Shown here piece by piece: positions 1 to 11,159 of a DNA stretch of 64,000 nucleotides. Origin of the DNA: Pseudocercospora fijiensis CIRAD86 (lineage: Eukaryota > Ascomycota > Dothideomycetes > Mycosphaerellales > Mycosphaerellaceae). The stretch is from NCBI RefSeq assembly GCF_000340215.1, contig NW_006921533.1, positions 8,189,755 to 8,253,754 of the forward strand, in the 5' to 3' direction. The notes below the pieces were generated by a model. The model had not been told where the DNA came from. It did not search any database and was given only the letters and a program-made list of their open reading frames with translations. The translations under genes and the position numbers were made by a program. Position 1 is the first letter of the stretch; every line of letters starts with the position of its first letter.

Positions 1-521
1 CGCGTAGGGCTGGTTATTCATCCACCAGTCCAGATGACTACTGGAATAAAGACGGAAGACAAGACTCCGCCAAGCAATGGCCAAGCCGCTGCGGTCCGCA
101 ATGTCGCCGTCACAGGCCACTTCTTTCACCAACGCTCTTGATCGGAGGCAAGGTGTGCACATGTCTGCAGTAGCTTTCTCGAATGAAGCTGCTGAGCTGC
201 AAGTATCTCATCTCTCGAGTGAGGGATAGCCTTACGGCATGGTAAGCTAGATAAAGAGACCGACGTCGTTGTTGTTCTGCGGGCGATCTCGCCGTGTGCA
301 CCCCGAAGTACCCTATACTGTAGCTCATTCGATATGGGATGTGTATGCCGTGTCAGCCTTGTTAGACCCTTTCACGCCCAGCCGATAGACGATCAGAATG
401 TTACTGTTGACTGCGAGTTCGGTAGGAACGCCGAGCTCGGCCGACTTGAACGCCGGCATAGCCATTTACGGAAGCACCGTGTCTTCGAGTTGACAGAGTT
501 TGGGCTCAAGGACGGTTTGAA
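1..521. other. Left flank, no supported gene
   Basis: This stretch has ordinary CpA and TpG frequencies, so it is not RIP-altered. Short open frames exist on both strands (for example plus 334-537, which runs into the transposon end), but none has a recognisable domain or splice context. It is probably unique DNA interrupted by the transposon that begins near 522. A gene fragment cut off by the insertion cannot be excluded. Confidence 0.4.
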
Positions 522-580
522 CATCAAATTTGGGTGATGCATATAAGGAGGACAGAGTGGGTCTAGTCGGAAATTAGAGA
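522..580 (+). repeat. Left terminal inverted repeat of the MULE
   Basis: The stretch containing GCATATAAGGAGGACAGAGT (539-558) recurs inverted at 10559-10619. Outward from it both copies share an AAATTTGGG block, and inward they share GGGTCT and GAGATT. Unlike the interior, the repeat keeps its CA and TG dinucleotides. The outer limit is taken at the shared CATC. I found no convincing 8-11 bp target duplication outside it. Confidence 0.8.
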
Positions 581-699
581 TTCCGCCGGGGAGCCGATTT
601 CTTAGCCTTCTATACACATTTCTGCTCTTCTAGTAAACAATCTATTTTGCACCTCGTCGTCGCTCTCTCTATACCTTACTATCGCTATCGCTACTCTTA

Positions 700-1183
700 C
701 TATCGCAATAGACACCTATATTAAAAGCCTCGTAGACGCCGCAACTAGCTATATTAAAGGCCTCGAAGAAGCTATAGCCTTCGACTTCGCTGCTACCGCC
801 GCCGAGCTCGAGAAGGTAGTATTTAATACGCGGTTTAACGCGAATAGAGACATTAAGAAGTATAGTATTAATAAGCTAATAATAGCGGAAGATATAGCGG
901 ATATCTTTAGTAGAATGCGGCTTATTAAGCAAGACGATTTGCTACTCGACTTAGCTAGTCTCGACGGTAGTAAAGAACTCGACGGTAGTAAAGAACTCGG
1001 CGGTAGTAAAGGTAATAGTAGTAACGGTAGTAACGGTAGTAAAGAAGATACTAAAGGCGAGATTGTAAGTAATAAAGAGCTAACTAAGAAGAAGAAGGCT
1101 TCTCGTAGCTATAACGAATTTAAGAGCCGCTAGCGTAGTTATTACTTTAACGCGTCGCAAAGGTTAGTAGTACCTATTCTAGC
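700..1183 (+). pseudogene. MULE gene, upstream part, RIP-degraded
   Basis: A single plus frame is readable from about 720 through 1183 when TAG/TAA are read as former glutamine or tryptophan codons. It encodes an acidic, helix-rich stretch followed by a Gly/Ser/Lys-rich low-complexity segment (about 957-1050, repeats of DGSKEL type) and a basic patch (about 1084-1130). The stop at 1131-1133 lies in a CGC-TAG-CGT context, as expected for CAG changed by RIP. The frame is then interrupted by the left LTR. It is probably the N-terminal region of the transposase gene, but no conserved domain is visible here, so the assignment comes from position. Confidence 0.5.
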
Positions 1184-1370
1184 TAATATAAAGGGCTACG
1201 CCCTAGGTAGAAAGCGCTAGCCTTAGGCATTCGGCCTACGCGACTCTAACCTACTGCTTAGCGCTTAGCGTACCGTACAAAACTATTCGGATTTACGTAG
1301 ATAGACTTAGCTCTTTATCGAACCTATTAAGTCTTATATCTAGTATCTGCGTACGCGTTACTTACCCGTA
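1184..1370 (+). repeat. 5' LTR of gypsy element 1
   Basis: It aligns without gaps to 7710-7896. The few differences are transitions of the C/T or G/A type, consistent with RIP acting separately on each copy. The sequence just inside (1371 onward, containing TTAGGTTCGATC) is where a primer-binding site would lie, but RIP prevents a tRNA assignment. Confidence 0.9.
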
Positions 1371-1399
1371 ATATTAGGTTCGATCTTTAATATAGGAAA

Positions 1400-2600
1400 C
1401 GCTAAGGTTTATTAGGAACCCGAGTAAGATAGCTAGGGGAACGCTACCCCTACCGTACTAGAGATAACTAGGGACGAGATTTATCGTACCTTCGAGAGTC
1501 TCTATACTAGATAGTAGACGATAGAAGCCTAGCTATAAGCTACTCGTTCTACGCTCTAATACGCGGAAGCGTCTCGCTAGCCCGGGCCTCCCGAAGCTAG
1601 TTTAGTACGAGACTAGTCTACGAACGAGATCCTAAAGGGACTACTAGAAACTCTCTCGGCTTCCGGCTAAAACGTAACGGCATCCCGCGAGTAGAAACTA
1701 CTATCGTAGGATAGGAAAGCCGAGTCGTTCCGGGACTACCTACTACGACTAAGGAGTTCGTACTAAGTTCGTTCCGGGCTAAAACTAAAGCTCTCCGAAG
1801 ATTACTACTAGGATACCGTATACGATACCCTACCGGCAAAGGAACGCGCTAGGATGCGCTACTTCTAGGAAAGAGGAAGCCTTACGAAAGGAAAGGACCC
1901 CGAAGCTTTCTTCTAGTAACTCGAGGACGTCTTCGCGGATAGCAACGAAGCTATAAAGGCGCTAGAGCAACTCTAAGCCCTAAGGTACTCCTAGGGACAA
2001 CCTTAGTACGACTACTAGCTAGAATTCGACGGCCTCCTACTAAGCGTAGGCGGAGACCGTTAGATAGACGATACGAAAATCGGTTATTTAAAGAATACCT
2101 TCTCGAACGCGGCTAAGACCTATACTACCGCCGTACTAAAGATTAAGGATTACTACCTCTATACAGAGGAGGTCGAGCGGATTATAACGAACCTCGAGTC
2201 GATAGATTAGTTCAAATAAGCTACGAAACGCTAGTAAGAAAGGAAGAAAGAAGTAGCGAGTCCTACGGTTATTATTCCCCCCTATACGGCCCCTACGGCG
2301 AACCCGAAGGTCGACTCTAATAGAGACGTAGTTATAAATCCCGCTTAAACTAACGCTTTCCGTAGAAAGAACCGCGGAGCCTAACAATCGACGGCGGGGA
2401 AACCTAGGGCTAAATAGGTCGACTCTATAGAAAGAGAGAAGCATAAGGAGAAAAGACTCTACTTCCGCTACGGAGCGAGCGGATACCGCATTCGAGATTG
2501 CCCGTACGCCCCGCTAGCTTAGCCTACTAAGATTAGTATCGCCTCCGTATAACCTATTCTAAAGGATACGGAAGAATAGTCGGACTTAAGCAGTTCCGAC
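1400..2600 (+). pseudogene. gypsy gag remnant with zinc knuckle
   Basis: The remnant encodes a capsid/nucleocapsid-like protein with many in-frame stops. The best landmark is at 2460-2501, where the codon pattern is Y-F-R-Y-G-A-S-G-Y-R-I-R-D-C. Restoring RIP-type changes at 2460, 2469 and 2484 would give exactly the CX2CX4HX4C spacing of a retroviral-type zinc knuckle. Three of the four metal ligands have been turned into tyrosine by C-to-T or G-to-A changes. This shows the coding strand and the mutation type directly. Confidence 0.85.
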
Positions 2601-2689
2601 TCGGGAAAAGAGTAACTCCTACTCGTAGTTAGGAGTCGGGAGTAGATAGAGTACGGGCAAAGAAATAGGAAGAAGTTAAAAAGGACATA

Positions 2690-5600
2690 AACGGGAATCT
2701 TATATATACCGATATAGTCCTCGAAAATAACGTCGGAACTTCTACTCTTATCGACGAAGGATACTAGTATTACGCTATAATTAATGCGGGCCTAGCTAAA
2801 GGCCTCGGACTTAGCTATATTAGCCGTAAGTCCCGAGAAGTAAAAGGAGCGTCTACGGTAATATAAGACGCAAAAATTATAGGAGTCGTCGCCTTCCGAA
2901 TAGAAATTAATAGATTCTAATAGACGGTATACGCTTACGTCGTACCGGGATTGGCTTTTCCCCTTATCTTAGGGAACCTATAGAAGGCATATAATAAGGT
3001 CCGGACTGCGCCTAAAAAACGACGGTACTACTACGGGAGGGCTTAGTATTAGATTAAAGAAGGGCGCTATTACCGCGAGGTCGATACGAACGGGAACATC
3101 GCTACGATTAACGCCGTAAGAAGCCTACTTACCGCGACAATTGCCGAGGACATTAAAAAGGCCCTAAAGACGAAGGAATATCCGACGATCGAGAAGCTAA
3201 AGAAGAAGCTACCCCTAGAGGTTCGCGATATAGCCGCGCTGTTTTATTAAAAGGAAGCCGATAAGTTAGCGCCCTATCGCCCTAGTATCGACTATACGAT
3301 AGAACTCTAGGAGAAACTAGACGGATCCTAGCCTTAACTCCCTTAGGGTCCGCTCTATAGTATATCGAAACAAGAACTCTTAGTCTTGTAGAAGTCGCTA
3401 GACGAGCTCCTAAAGAAGGGGTTTATAAGACCGGCGAACTCCGAAGCGGTAGCGCCCGTACTGTTCGTTAAGAAGCCCGGGGGAGGACTACGGTTCTACT
3501 ACGACTATAGGGCGCTTAACGCTCTAACGAAGCAAGATAGATACCCCCTCCTACTAATCCCGGATACTATAAGGAACCTAACGGAGGCCCGGTAGTTAAC
3601 TAAGGTTAACGTAGTCTCGGCCTTTTATAAGATTAGAATAGCAAAAGGATACGAGTATAAGACGGCCTTCCGGACGAGGCTAGGCTCGTTCGAATAGCTA
3701 GTATGCCTGTTTAGTTTGTCCGGAGCCCCGGCTATATTTTAACGGTATATTAACACTCTCTTATAGGAGTATCTAGACGACTTCGCGTCGGTATATATAG
3801 ACGATATAGTTATCTACTCGAGCGGGTCGAGGGAAGACTATTTCCGTAAGGTAAGAGCGGTACTTAAGAAGCTTTAGAACGGAGGCCTTTACCTCGATAT
3901 TAAAAAGAGCGAATTCGCCTAGAAAAAGATTAAGTACCTAGGGTTTATCGTCTACGCCGACGGAGGAGGAGTATTAGCTAACCCCGAAAAGGTAGAAGCC
4001 GTACGAAAATAGATAGTATCTAAGACCTAAAAGGAAGTTCGTCGTTTCTTAGGATTTACGAACTACTACTATATATTCGTACCGAACTATTCTAAGATCT
4101 CCGCGCTATTAACTACGCTTACCGGTAAGGGAACCCCGTTCGCCTAGGGAGAAGAATAGGATAAAGCGTTCGAGACACTAAAGGACAAATTCTACCGCGC
4201 CCCGGTACTTGCCTAGTAGGACCCGTCCCTCCCTATCTTCCTTAAGACGGATTGTAGCGGGTTCGCGATTAGAGGCGCCCTTATCTAAGAAAAGGCGGGA
4301 GTCCGCCGACCGGTAGGCTTCTTTTCGAAGAAACTAAACAAGGCGGAGATTAATTACGATATCTACGATAAGGAAATGCTCGTAGTCGTGTCTAGTATTA
4401 AGTTTTAGGACTCCGAGCTAAAATTATATAGCCCCTTTACGATTTAGACGGACTATAAGAACCTAGAATACTTTATAGTAAAGCGCTAGCTATCCGAAAG
4501 ACAGATCCGATAGTAGGAAGAACTAGCGAAGTACTAGTTTACCCTAGTCTACCGGCCGGGAATCGAAGCTATCCTACTAGATATATTATCGAGGAGAGAA
4601 TAAGACACGTTAGGCTAAGACGACAAGCTTTCGAGGTTCCGGAGATTCTTAGAACCGGACCTCTCTCTAAACTAGCCGGAAAACGTCTAGATTTCTAGTG
4701 CTACTATCCGTAGCTTCCCGCGTATAACGAAGGCGACCCCGTTATCCCTACTCGCGAACGAAACGGAGCCCGCGTAGCCTTCGCCGGAAAGCGCTAAACT
4801 ATTCTAGGACCTAGAGATAAACGATATATAGAAGAGTATTATCGAGAAAGATACGGTATACTAGACGGTAGTACAAAAAATCCGTAAGAGAGGCAGAACA
4901 TTACAACTAGAAATTAAAGCAAAAATTCAGATCGGGGATTATATAATAGACCCTAAGGGGTTCCTTCGCTACCGCGGCAAGCTCTAGGTTCTAGGAGCCC
5001 TAGCGACGACGGAAACCGAATACAAAGACATAGGGGCCGAGGAACTATAGCAGGATATACTACGTACGAAGATTATCTAGTCGATCTACGACTCGCCGCT
5101 CTACGGCTACCCCGGCCGGGATTCTACTACTTCTATACTAGGTCGCGACTTTTACTAGCCGCTATAGTCGAAGCAGGTACGGCAATTCCTACGGAACTAC
5201 AACTATTATAGACGTAATAAGGTATAGAGGGAATACAAACACGGCCTCCTAAAACCCCTACTAGTATCCGACCGTTTCTTCTAGGAAATCTCGATAGACT
5301 TTATAACTAACCTACCGGAGTTAGATAGGAACCGGTATCTATAGGTAATTAAAGACTGCCTAAGCAAATAGATCGCCTTTATCGGTACTCCCTCTATAAA
5401 AGTAGAGGAATACGCGGTTTTGTTCCTAAAATACTAGGTTAGGTATTACAGACTTCCTCGTACTATTACTAGCGATAGAGGTACGAATTAGACGAGCACT
5501 TTCTAGAGGGAGATATATCGACTACTCGGCGTAAAGTAGAGGTTAAGCTCCGCCTACTACCTATAAACCGACGGAGGTCCGGAGCGCGTAAACTAAGACG

Positions 5601-6410
5601 TATAAGCTTACCTACGGAACTATATTAACTAGATATAGTCCGATTAGAACTAATAGCTTCCTACGGTAGAACTAGCGTTTAACGGGAGACACTAAGCGGG
5701 GTTAGGAATAAGCTCTTTCTTCGCGACTTACGGTTACGAATCTACCTCCCCCGTTGCGTTAGAGGAGGACCTAGCTATCGATAGACGGCTAACTATAGCG
5801 AAACGGGCGGAGGAGTTCGTAAATAAGATTAAGCAGATCTTAGATCTATACTAAGTATAGATAGCGGAAGCCGTATAGAAACAAGAGGATAGCGCGAATA
5901 AGACTAGAACTCTAGCGCCGGTATATCGTATCGGAGACAAGGTCTAGCTCGACCTAAGGAATTACTAGACTAGTAGACTAAAGAAGAGCCTCGACTCGAA
6001 GCACGCTAAGTATACGGTAGAAGAGGTATTGTCGCCTATCTTAGTACAACTCTCGGGGATACCTAGCAACATTTACCTAGTATTCTATACCGACCTTCTA
6101 AGACTTACGAGCCGGGACCCCCTTCTAGGGTAAGTAACCGACGACAAATAGCCGGACCCTATCTTAATCGAGACGTATAAAGAGTAGTAGGTCGAAGAAA
6201 TCCTATATGCCCGAAAAAAGAAGCAGGGCCGAGGGCGAGAAGCACTCGTAAAATAGAGCGGGTACTATAAACCTACGTAGGAACCTCTAGACTATATCGC
6301 GGATACCTCCGCGCTAGACGACTTCGAAGCGAAATATAGACAAATCGAGGAGAACGACGGGCCTCTAAGAGATTAGGAGAAGAGAGGAAAACGGAAGAAA
6401 TAACGTAGTA
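2690..6410 (+). pseudogene. gypsy pol remnant: protease, reverse transcriptase, RNase H, integrase
   Basis: The plus strand is readable through many TAG/TAA stops. A protease-like segment with a degraded LVDSG-type motif lies near 2735-2830. Reverse transcriptase covers about 3420-4000, with [14 protein letters not shown] at 3449-3490 and the catalytic YIDD box near 3790-3805. RNase H lies around 4230-4450 (FLKTDCSGFAI, then PVGFFSKKLN). The integrase HHCC-like region and core lie around 5090-5760 (ITSDRGTN near 5460). A chromodomain-like C-terminal tail may follow before 6400. The domain order places it in Ty3/gypsy. It cannot encode active protein. Confidence 0.9.
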
Positions 6411-7709
6411 ACCTAGAGTTTTTCCGCGGAATAACGGGTTTATAGATTCTAGGGACTTTTACTAACTTCTAGAGTTTGGATTTTCTTACTAACTTATTAG
6501 ACTTAGAATTACTAGAATACTAGAGAAGGGAAACATAATTTAGAGCTAGGAAGAATTTTATTTAGGTATTCGTAAGTAAGTATCGGGTCTCCGCCCGAAA
6601 TTAGAAGGTTACCTTAGGACTATAAAAAAAAATAATAATAACACATCCGAAGCTACCTAGAAACCCCTAGAAAACCCCCGGAAACCTTTACTCCTCTAGC
6701 GGACCTAGACGATTGTTGCCGAGATAGAGGGCGGTCGGAACGCCGCTAAAAAAGAGAGGTTAGCGAGAGAAAGTCGAAGGGTAGCGAGGAACTTACGTCT
6801 AAGTCTATTAAGCTACGATATTAGCGACGGTATTCGTTACCTCCGAGGCAATAGCGCTAAAACAAACGGTTAGCGAGGGTTTTATCGCGAGGAACGGAGA
6901 ATCTTACTTAGATAACAACCCCTACGGCTAGAGAGACTTAAGGGCTTTCTAGGCCTTAAGAACCTTAAGAAGCTCGGAGTGCTTCTCGGCGATATTAGCG
7001 CGGGTCGCGCGGGTATAGCTAGCGTAGGCTACGTAGGCTATTTAAGGACTAAATAGTTAGCGAGAGATTTAATACGGGAATCGCGTTAACTTATAGTAGG
7101 GCGTAGGCAATTCTCTTACGAGCGCAATTAGCGTAAGCCCTCGAGCTAGCGGGCTTAAGAAAGTTAGCGGACCCTACGACGAATCGGACGGGAACCTTAT
7201 AGATTAGTCGGCGCAGTCTTCGCCGGAGTTATAGCAACTAATATAGTAGATTCGACGAGCTATCTAGGATAAGTTAATTTTACGAAGGGAACCGAGGAGG
7301 AAGGGGAGGGACTTACGGTATTAGTAGTAGTAGTAGTAGTAGTAGAGGTATATATAGAAAAGAAGAAGAAGAAGAAGAAGAGGGAAATATTAATACTTAT
7401 AGAAAGCGATACGGAAGTAAAGGTCGCGAAAGTAACGGAAGGCGCGAGTATAAGTAAGGCGCGTTTTAGGAAGGGGTAAACAGGTAAAAGAGCGCGGTTT
7501 AGCAGTCGCGAAGAAAGTTATAGCCCTTAAAGCCTAGGATACGGCAACCCCGACCGGAAAGTAGTAGAAACCCCGATCGCAAAGGAGGAAACTACGAGCG
7601 CGTTACCCTAGAGAAGCTTAGATAAGTACAGATCTAACGGTTGAAGTAATAGCGATAGAAACTACGGAGGGCTTTCTATCCCCGCTAAGGAAGGGGAGGA
7701 GGACGGGGG

Positions 7710-7896
7710 TAATATAAAGGGCTACGCCCTAGGTAGAAAGCGCTAGCCTTAGGCATTCGGCCTGCGCGACTCTAACCTACTACTTAGCGCTTAGCGTACC
7801 GCACAAAACTATTCGGATTTACGTAGATAGACTTAGCTCTTTATCGAACCTATTAAGTCTTATATCTAGCATCTGCGTACGCGTTGCTTACCTATA
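7710..7896 (+). repeat. 3' LTR of gypsy element 1
   Basis: It matches 1184-1370 over 187 bases. It keeps a few ancestral bases that the 5' copy lost (for example TG at 7886 where the 5' LTR has TA), and the converse also occurs, so the two LTRs were mutated independently after insertion. Confidence 0.9.
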
Positions 7897-10170
7897 ATAG
7901 CTAATATCGCTTCGTAGCGATAGTTACTATTTAGATTGCGACTAGAGCCCTTCTAGGTTAGTAAGGACGATAGAAGCACCTACTAGCTATTAATTAACAA
8001 CGTATAGTATACTAATAGCGCTTACCTTATGTCCGCTTCGAAGTATATACGTATCTTTAGCTTTAAGTGTCGCCTTAGTCGCAAGTAGCGCGCCTCGTAG
8101 GCGGATAAGTCGAAGAAGTCGAACAATAAGAGGCTTCGTAACACTAATAAGGACCGTAACCTCTATATAGCGCGCCTAAAGGTTGAAGTATTATATAAGC
8201 CGTATAACGAGACTAACCCTGCTAGCAACCTCGTTAAGAATAGTAAGAAGGAGTTTAAGTGTATTAAACCGGTCGAATACTAGTTCTCGTACTAAAGTAG
8301 GGATTAGGCCGCTTATAACTACTCTCTCGAGACTTCTAACTATAATAAGTTGAATTCCTTCTAGCGGAAGGTAGTTAGTAACGAAAGGCAGAAGGGCTAT
8401 AGAGCGGCGGAGGTAAAGGACAATATAATAGGTAAAAACGTACCTAGGCAATATAAGGTTCTTAAGGCTTCCGGAGGCCTTAGTTTTAAGCGAATGCACG
8501 TTCTTAATAGCGCTCGAGGCTTCCGCAAAGCATACCCTAATATCCGGTATACTAGCGGTCGATTAAGTACCTTAGTACAGTTGTTAGAGTTAAGAGATTA
8601 GTTATTAGAGTGTAAGTTCTTATTTCCTCGAAGTATTAAGAATTAGAGGTATTACCGCTAAGCATCCGTAAGCGGTTTAGCTTATCTCTTAGCGCGACCT
8701 CTAAGTAGCTAATCGGCGCGGGACTACCCTTTCTCCGATATTATCCCCTCTATTTTCCTTATTTAGAATCTTCCTCGAATACTAACTTATAATAATAATA
8801 GCACAATACCTATACGAATACGTCGAAGCTAAGCATTATTAAAGTAGCGCCGATACTATTAGATATGTATTTGCTAAACGGGAAAGACTAGAGCTTCTAC
8901 AAAAATATAGGCGGCTTTGTTTAATAGATTCTATATATAAGACGAATTTCCTAGGTTAGAAGCTGTTTACTATTATAGTACGCGACACTACCGGCTCTTA
9001 GCGCTGCCCCTTCTATTTTCTTATAGAACACGAAGACGGCGACGTTATATTATCGTATATACTTGTTATTAAGAGATAGTGTCGAGAAAATAGTATAAGG
9101 TAGACTTCTAGGTACTAGGTTACAGACGATAGCGGAGCTAAACAGCGAGCAGTTAAAATCGCCTTTCTAGGTCTAATTGCAGGTAAGACAGAAGTAACCT
9201 ATTATCTCTGCTATAAACACGTCGACGCTATACTCCGTAAGCGCTTTAAGGCCGACAAATACAAGAAGACCTTAGACTATATACTTATAGTATTAAAATT
9301 TAGAAGAACGGAGCCTAGTTATAACGACTCGATAAACAAAGCAATTAACGCGCTTCTACGCAACCTCTACGGCTAACCTAAGCGAGAACAGGTCAAATAT
9401 ATTAAGAACGAGTTTATTAAAACTAAGCGAATATAGGCTAATTTTATACGAGAATACTTACCTCTATATATATAGTATAAGACTACTAATCTATTAGAAG
9501 GTCTACATTCTTGCCTAAAGAAGGGGGACCTTAAACGCGCTATAGCGGCGTTCTCACTAAAGGGCATTGCTATCTACGTCGACAACGTTACAAATAGCTT
9601 CGACTATAGGGCTAATATCGCCCTTTATAACTTCCGCTCGAAGATGTACCCTATTGTCTATACTAACAAGTAGTTAAAGCCACTTCCTTACCCTATCTAA
9701 GCCCTTATTACTACCGAGATTGCGCTCGGTAAGCTAGAATTTAATACTAGCGATATTAGAGACCTCGATAACTATAACTTCTACGAGTGCGCTTTCTACC
9801 GGAAGTATTAGATTATATGCCGCTATATCTATATATAGAACAAGCTCTATAACAACCTCTTAGAAGAAGACTATACTATATAGATATAAGGCTAGTAGGA
9901 GAGCGGCTTCGAGTTATACTTTACTCGAGAGCGCATTGTTATTAACCTCGAGCTAGAGACAATAATAAGACTAGAGCGACGCGCTATTAAGATAAAGGAG
10001 CAGGTGTTTAATATCCGAGAGCGCTTCTATAACCTCCGTAAAGAGTTAGCTAATAGTATAGACGACGACACGGCCGATAAAGCACTTACTAAGTAGTTGT
10101 CTCGAATATAGGCGGCTATAGACCCTATTATTGCCCTCTTAGTTGCTAAGCTAGTTGTAGAGGTTTAGTT
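7897..10170 (+). pseudogene. MULE transposase remnant
   Basis: Plus-strand frames with frequent TAG/TAA stops show features of fungal MULE transposases. They are LIDSIYKTN at about 8918-8944 (first catalytic Asp region), VTDDSGAKQRAVKIAF at about 9119-9166 (second Asp block, where intact relatives have a TDDSAAEQRA-like sequence), a following YYLCYKHVDAILRKRF block, and a cysteine/histidine-containing SWIM-finger-like segment near 9785-9845. The last part is a charged helical tail (about 9940-10150). The gene is interrupted upstream by the gypsy element and has multiple RIP stops. The family call rests on the spacing and sequence of the catalytic blocks. Confidence 0.75.
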
Positions 10171-10558
10171 ACTCGGCCTTTAGGTGCCGCTAGCACTATT
10201 ACTGCTACAGCTATATTAGATAGCAACTGCACCGATAAGCTCTTATAATCGGTCGCTATAGGATACTTCGTCTATACCGTAGTATTCACTTACTTAACTA
10301 ACGCGTAGCAGTAGCAGCAAGAGGTCGAGAAACGCGTAGAACAGGGCGGTAGCGGCGGCGGTGGTAGTAGTAGTGCGGCAGTGACGATAACAACACCTCG
10401 GATTGAGCGATATTGCTATACTACACGTAGACTTTAGCTTCATTGTAGCGATAGCGAGGTTGGAGGGCAGTGAGGGCAGTAAGGGCGAGAGGAAACGCGT
10501 GGTTTGTTTACTGAGATTCAAAACAGTGGAAGGTGCTAACAATAGAATCCGTGTCTCG

Positions 10559-10619
10559 TAATCTCCGGTTCCGGCAGACCCACTCTGTCCTCCTTATATG
10601 CAAGACCCAAATTTGGATG
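10559..10619 (-). repeat. Right terminal inverted repeat of the MULE
   Basis: This is the inverted copy of 522-580. On the minus strand it reads AAATTTGGG, then TGCATATAAGGAGGACAGAG, then TGGGTCT and CGGAA. The core from the CATATAAGG block to GGGTCT is identical in both ends. Divergence increases inward. Confidence 0.8.
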
Positions 10620-10977
10620 AGGCGCGCAGCTCCATACCAGAAGCTTCTGCTTGTAGAGTGGCTTCATGGAGACTGAATACTGCGGGGCAATTGCAGCCAA
10701 ATCCACCGGTATTGTTTATGCAGGGCGCGAAGCAGCTCGGTGTTCGGTCCTCGGCATGCACCTCAGGAATACATTTCGCTTGGGAATAACATGAGCATCC
10801 GTGAGCATGGCCGAAGCAGCAATAGGCATCCCGGTTGCTGTACAATGCGAGAGCGATGTCCCACGTGTGATGATTCCGGCCAGCTTTGGGAGCCATCGAC
10901 CAGGATGGGGAGGTGAAGATGAAGGGCGGGGTGAGGCTGTCAGCACTGAGTAAGGAGAGCTCAGATGCATTCTTCAC
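10594..10977 (-). CDS. Doubtful small cysteine-rich reading frame beside the MULE
   Basis: This is an open frame of 127 codons on the minus strand. Ten cysteines cluster between residues 53 and 97 (YCCF, GCSCYS, then CFAPC and FGCNCPA). The last block vaguely recalls an EGF-like spacing but matches no domain I can name. There is no signal peptide at the apparent start. The C-terminal ten codons lie inside the transposon's terminal repeat, so the original 3' end would have been replaced if this is a gene. It could equally be chance. No splice partner was convincing. Confidence 0.2.
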   Translation of the reverse strand: MKNASELSLLSADSLTPPFIFTSPSWSMAPKAGRNHHTWDIALALYSNRDAYCCFGHAHGCSCYSQAKCIPEVHAEDRTPSCFAPCINNTGGFGCNCPAVFSLHEATLQAEASGMELRASSKFGSCI

Positions 10978-11159
10978 GCTCTAGAACATGAGCTCGAGCG
11001 CCAATTGACACGTTGTGCCATTGACGAGTTTGTGTGCGTGCGCCCAGCTTTCAATTCGCATGATAATGCAGCAGCATGCGCGAGATCATGTTGGAGTCGC
11101 TCTTGGCGCCACTCAGTGACTGCGGCACAAGTTCCAGGCGAGACGAGCTCTGTGTCGCA

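Larger units (their letters stand above)
1184..7896 (+). mobile_element. Ty3/gypsy LTR retrotransposon, RIP-inactivated, inserted in the MULE
   Basis: Two near-identical 187-bp LTRs (1184-1370 and 7710-7896) bound the element. Their ends read TA...TA, as expected if canonical TG...CA termini were changed by RIP. The flanks TAGC (1180-1183) and TAGC (7898-7901) fit a 4-5 bp target duplication within the MULE. Between the LTRs, in order on the plus strand, are gag with a CCHC zinc knuckle, aspartic protease, reverse transcriptase, RNase H and integrase, the order that defines Ty3/gypsy. Every domain carries in-frame TAG/TAA stops, so the copy is non-functional. The 3' non-coding part (6.4-7.7 kb) includes TAG and GAA trinucleotide runs at about 7320-7380. 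Confidence 0.92.
522..10619 (+). mobile_element. Mutator-like DNA transposon (MULE), RIP-inactivated, with nested gypsy insertion
   Basis: The boundaries are the inverted repeats at 522-580 and 10559-10619. Without the retrotransposon at 1184-7896 the element is about 3.4 kb. The interior encodes a broken transposase on the plus strand, upstream part about 700-1183 and downstream part about 7897-10170. The DDE-type signatures, with premature TAG/TAA codons, match fungal MULE transposases. The RIP signature covers about 600-10300 and fades over the last 250 bases. Assignment to MULE rests on the transposase remnant. The outer ends rest only on the inverted repeat. Confidence 0.75.

Noticed and set aside
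334..537. Plus-strand frame entering the left MULE end
   Set aside because: Only 67 codons, no domain, and its end lies in the transposon repeat. A truncated gene is possible but unsupported.
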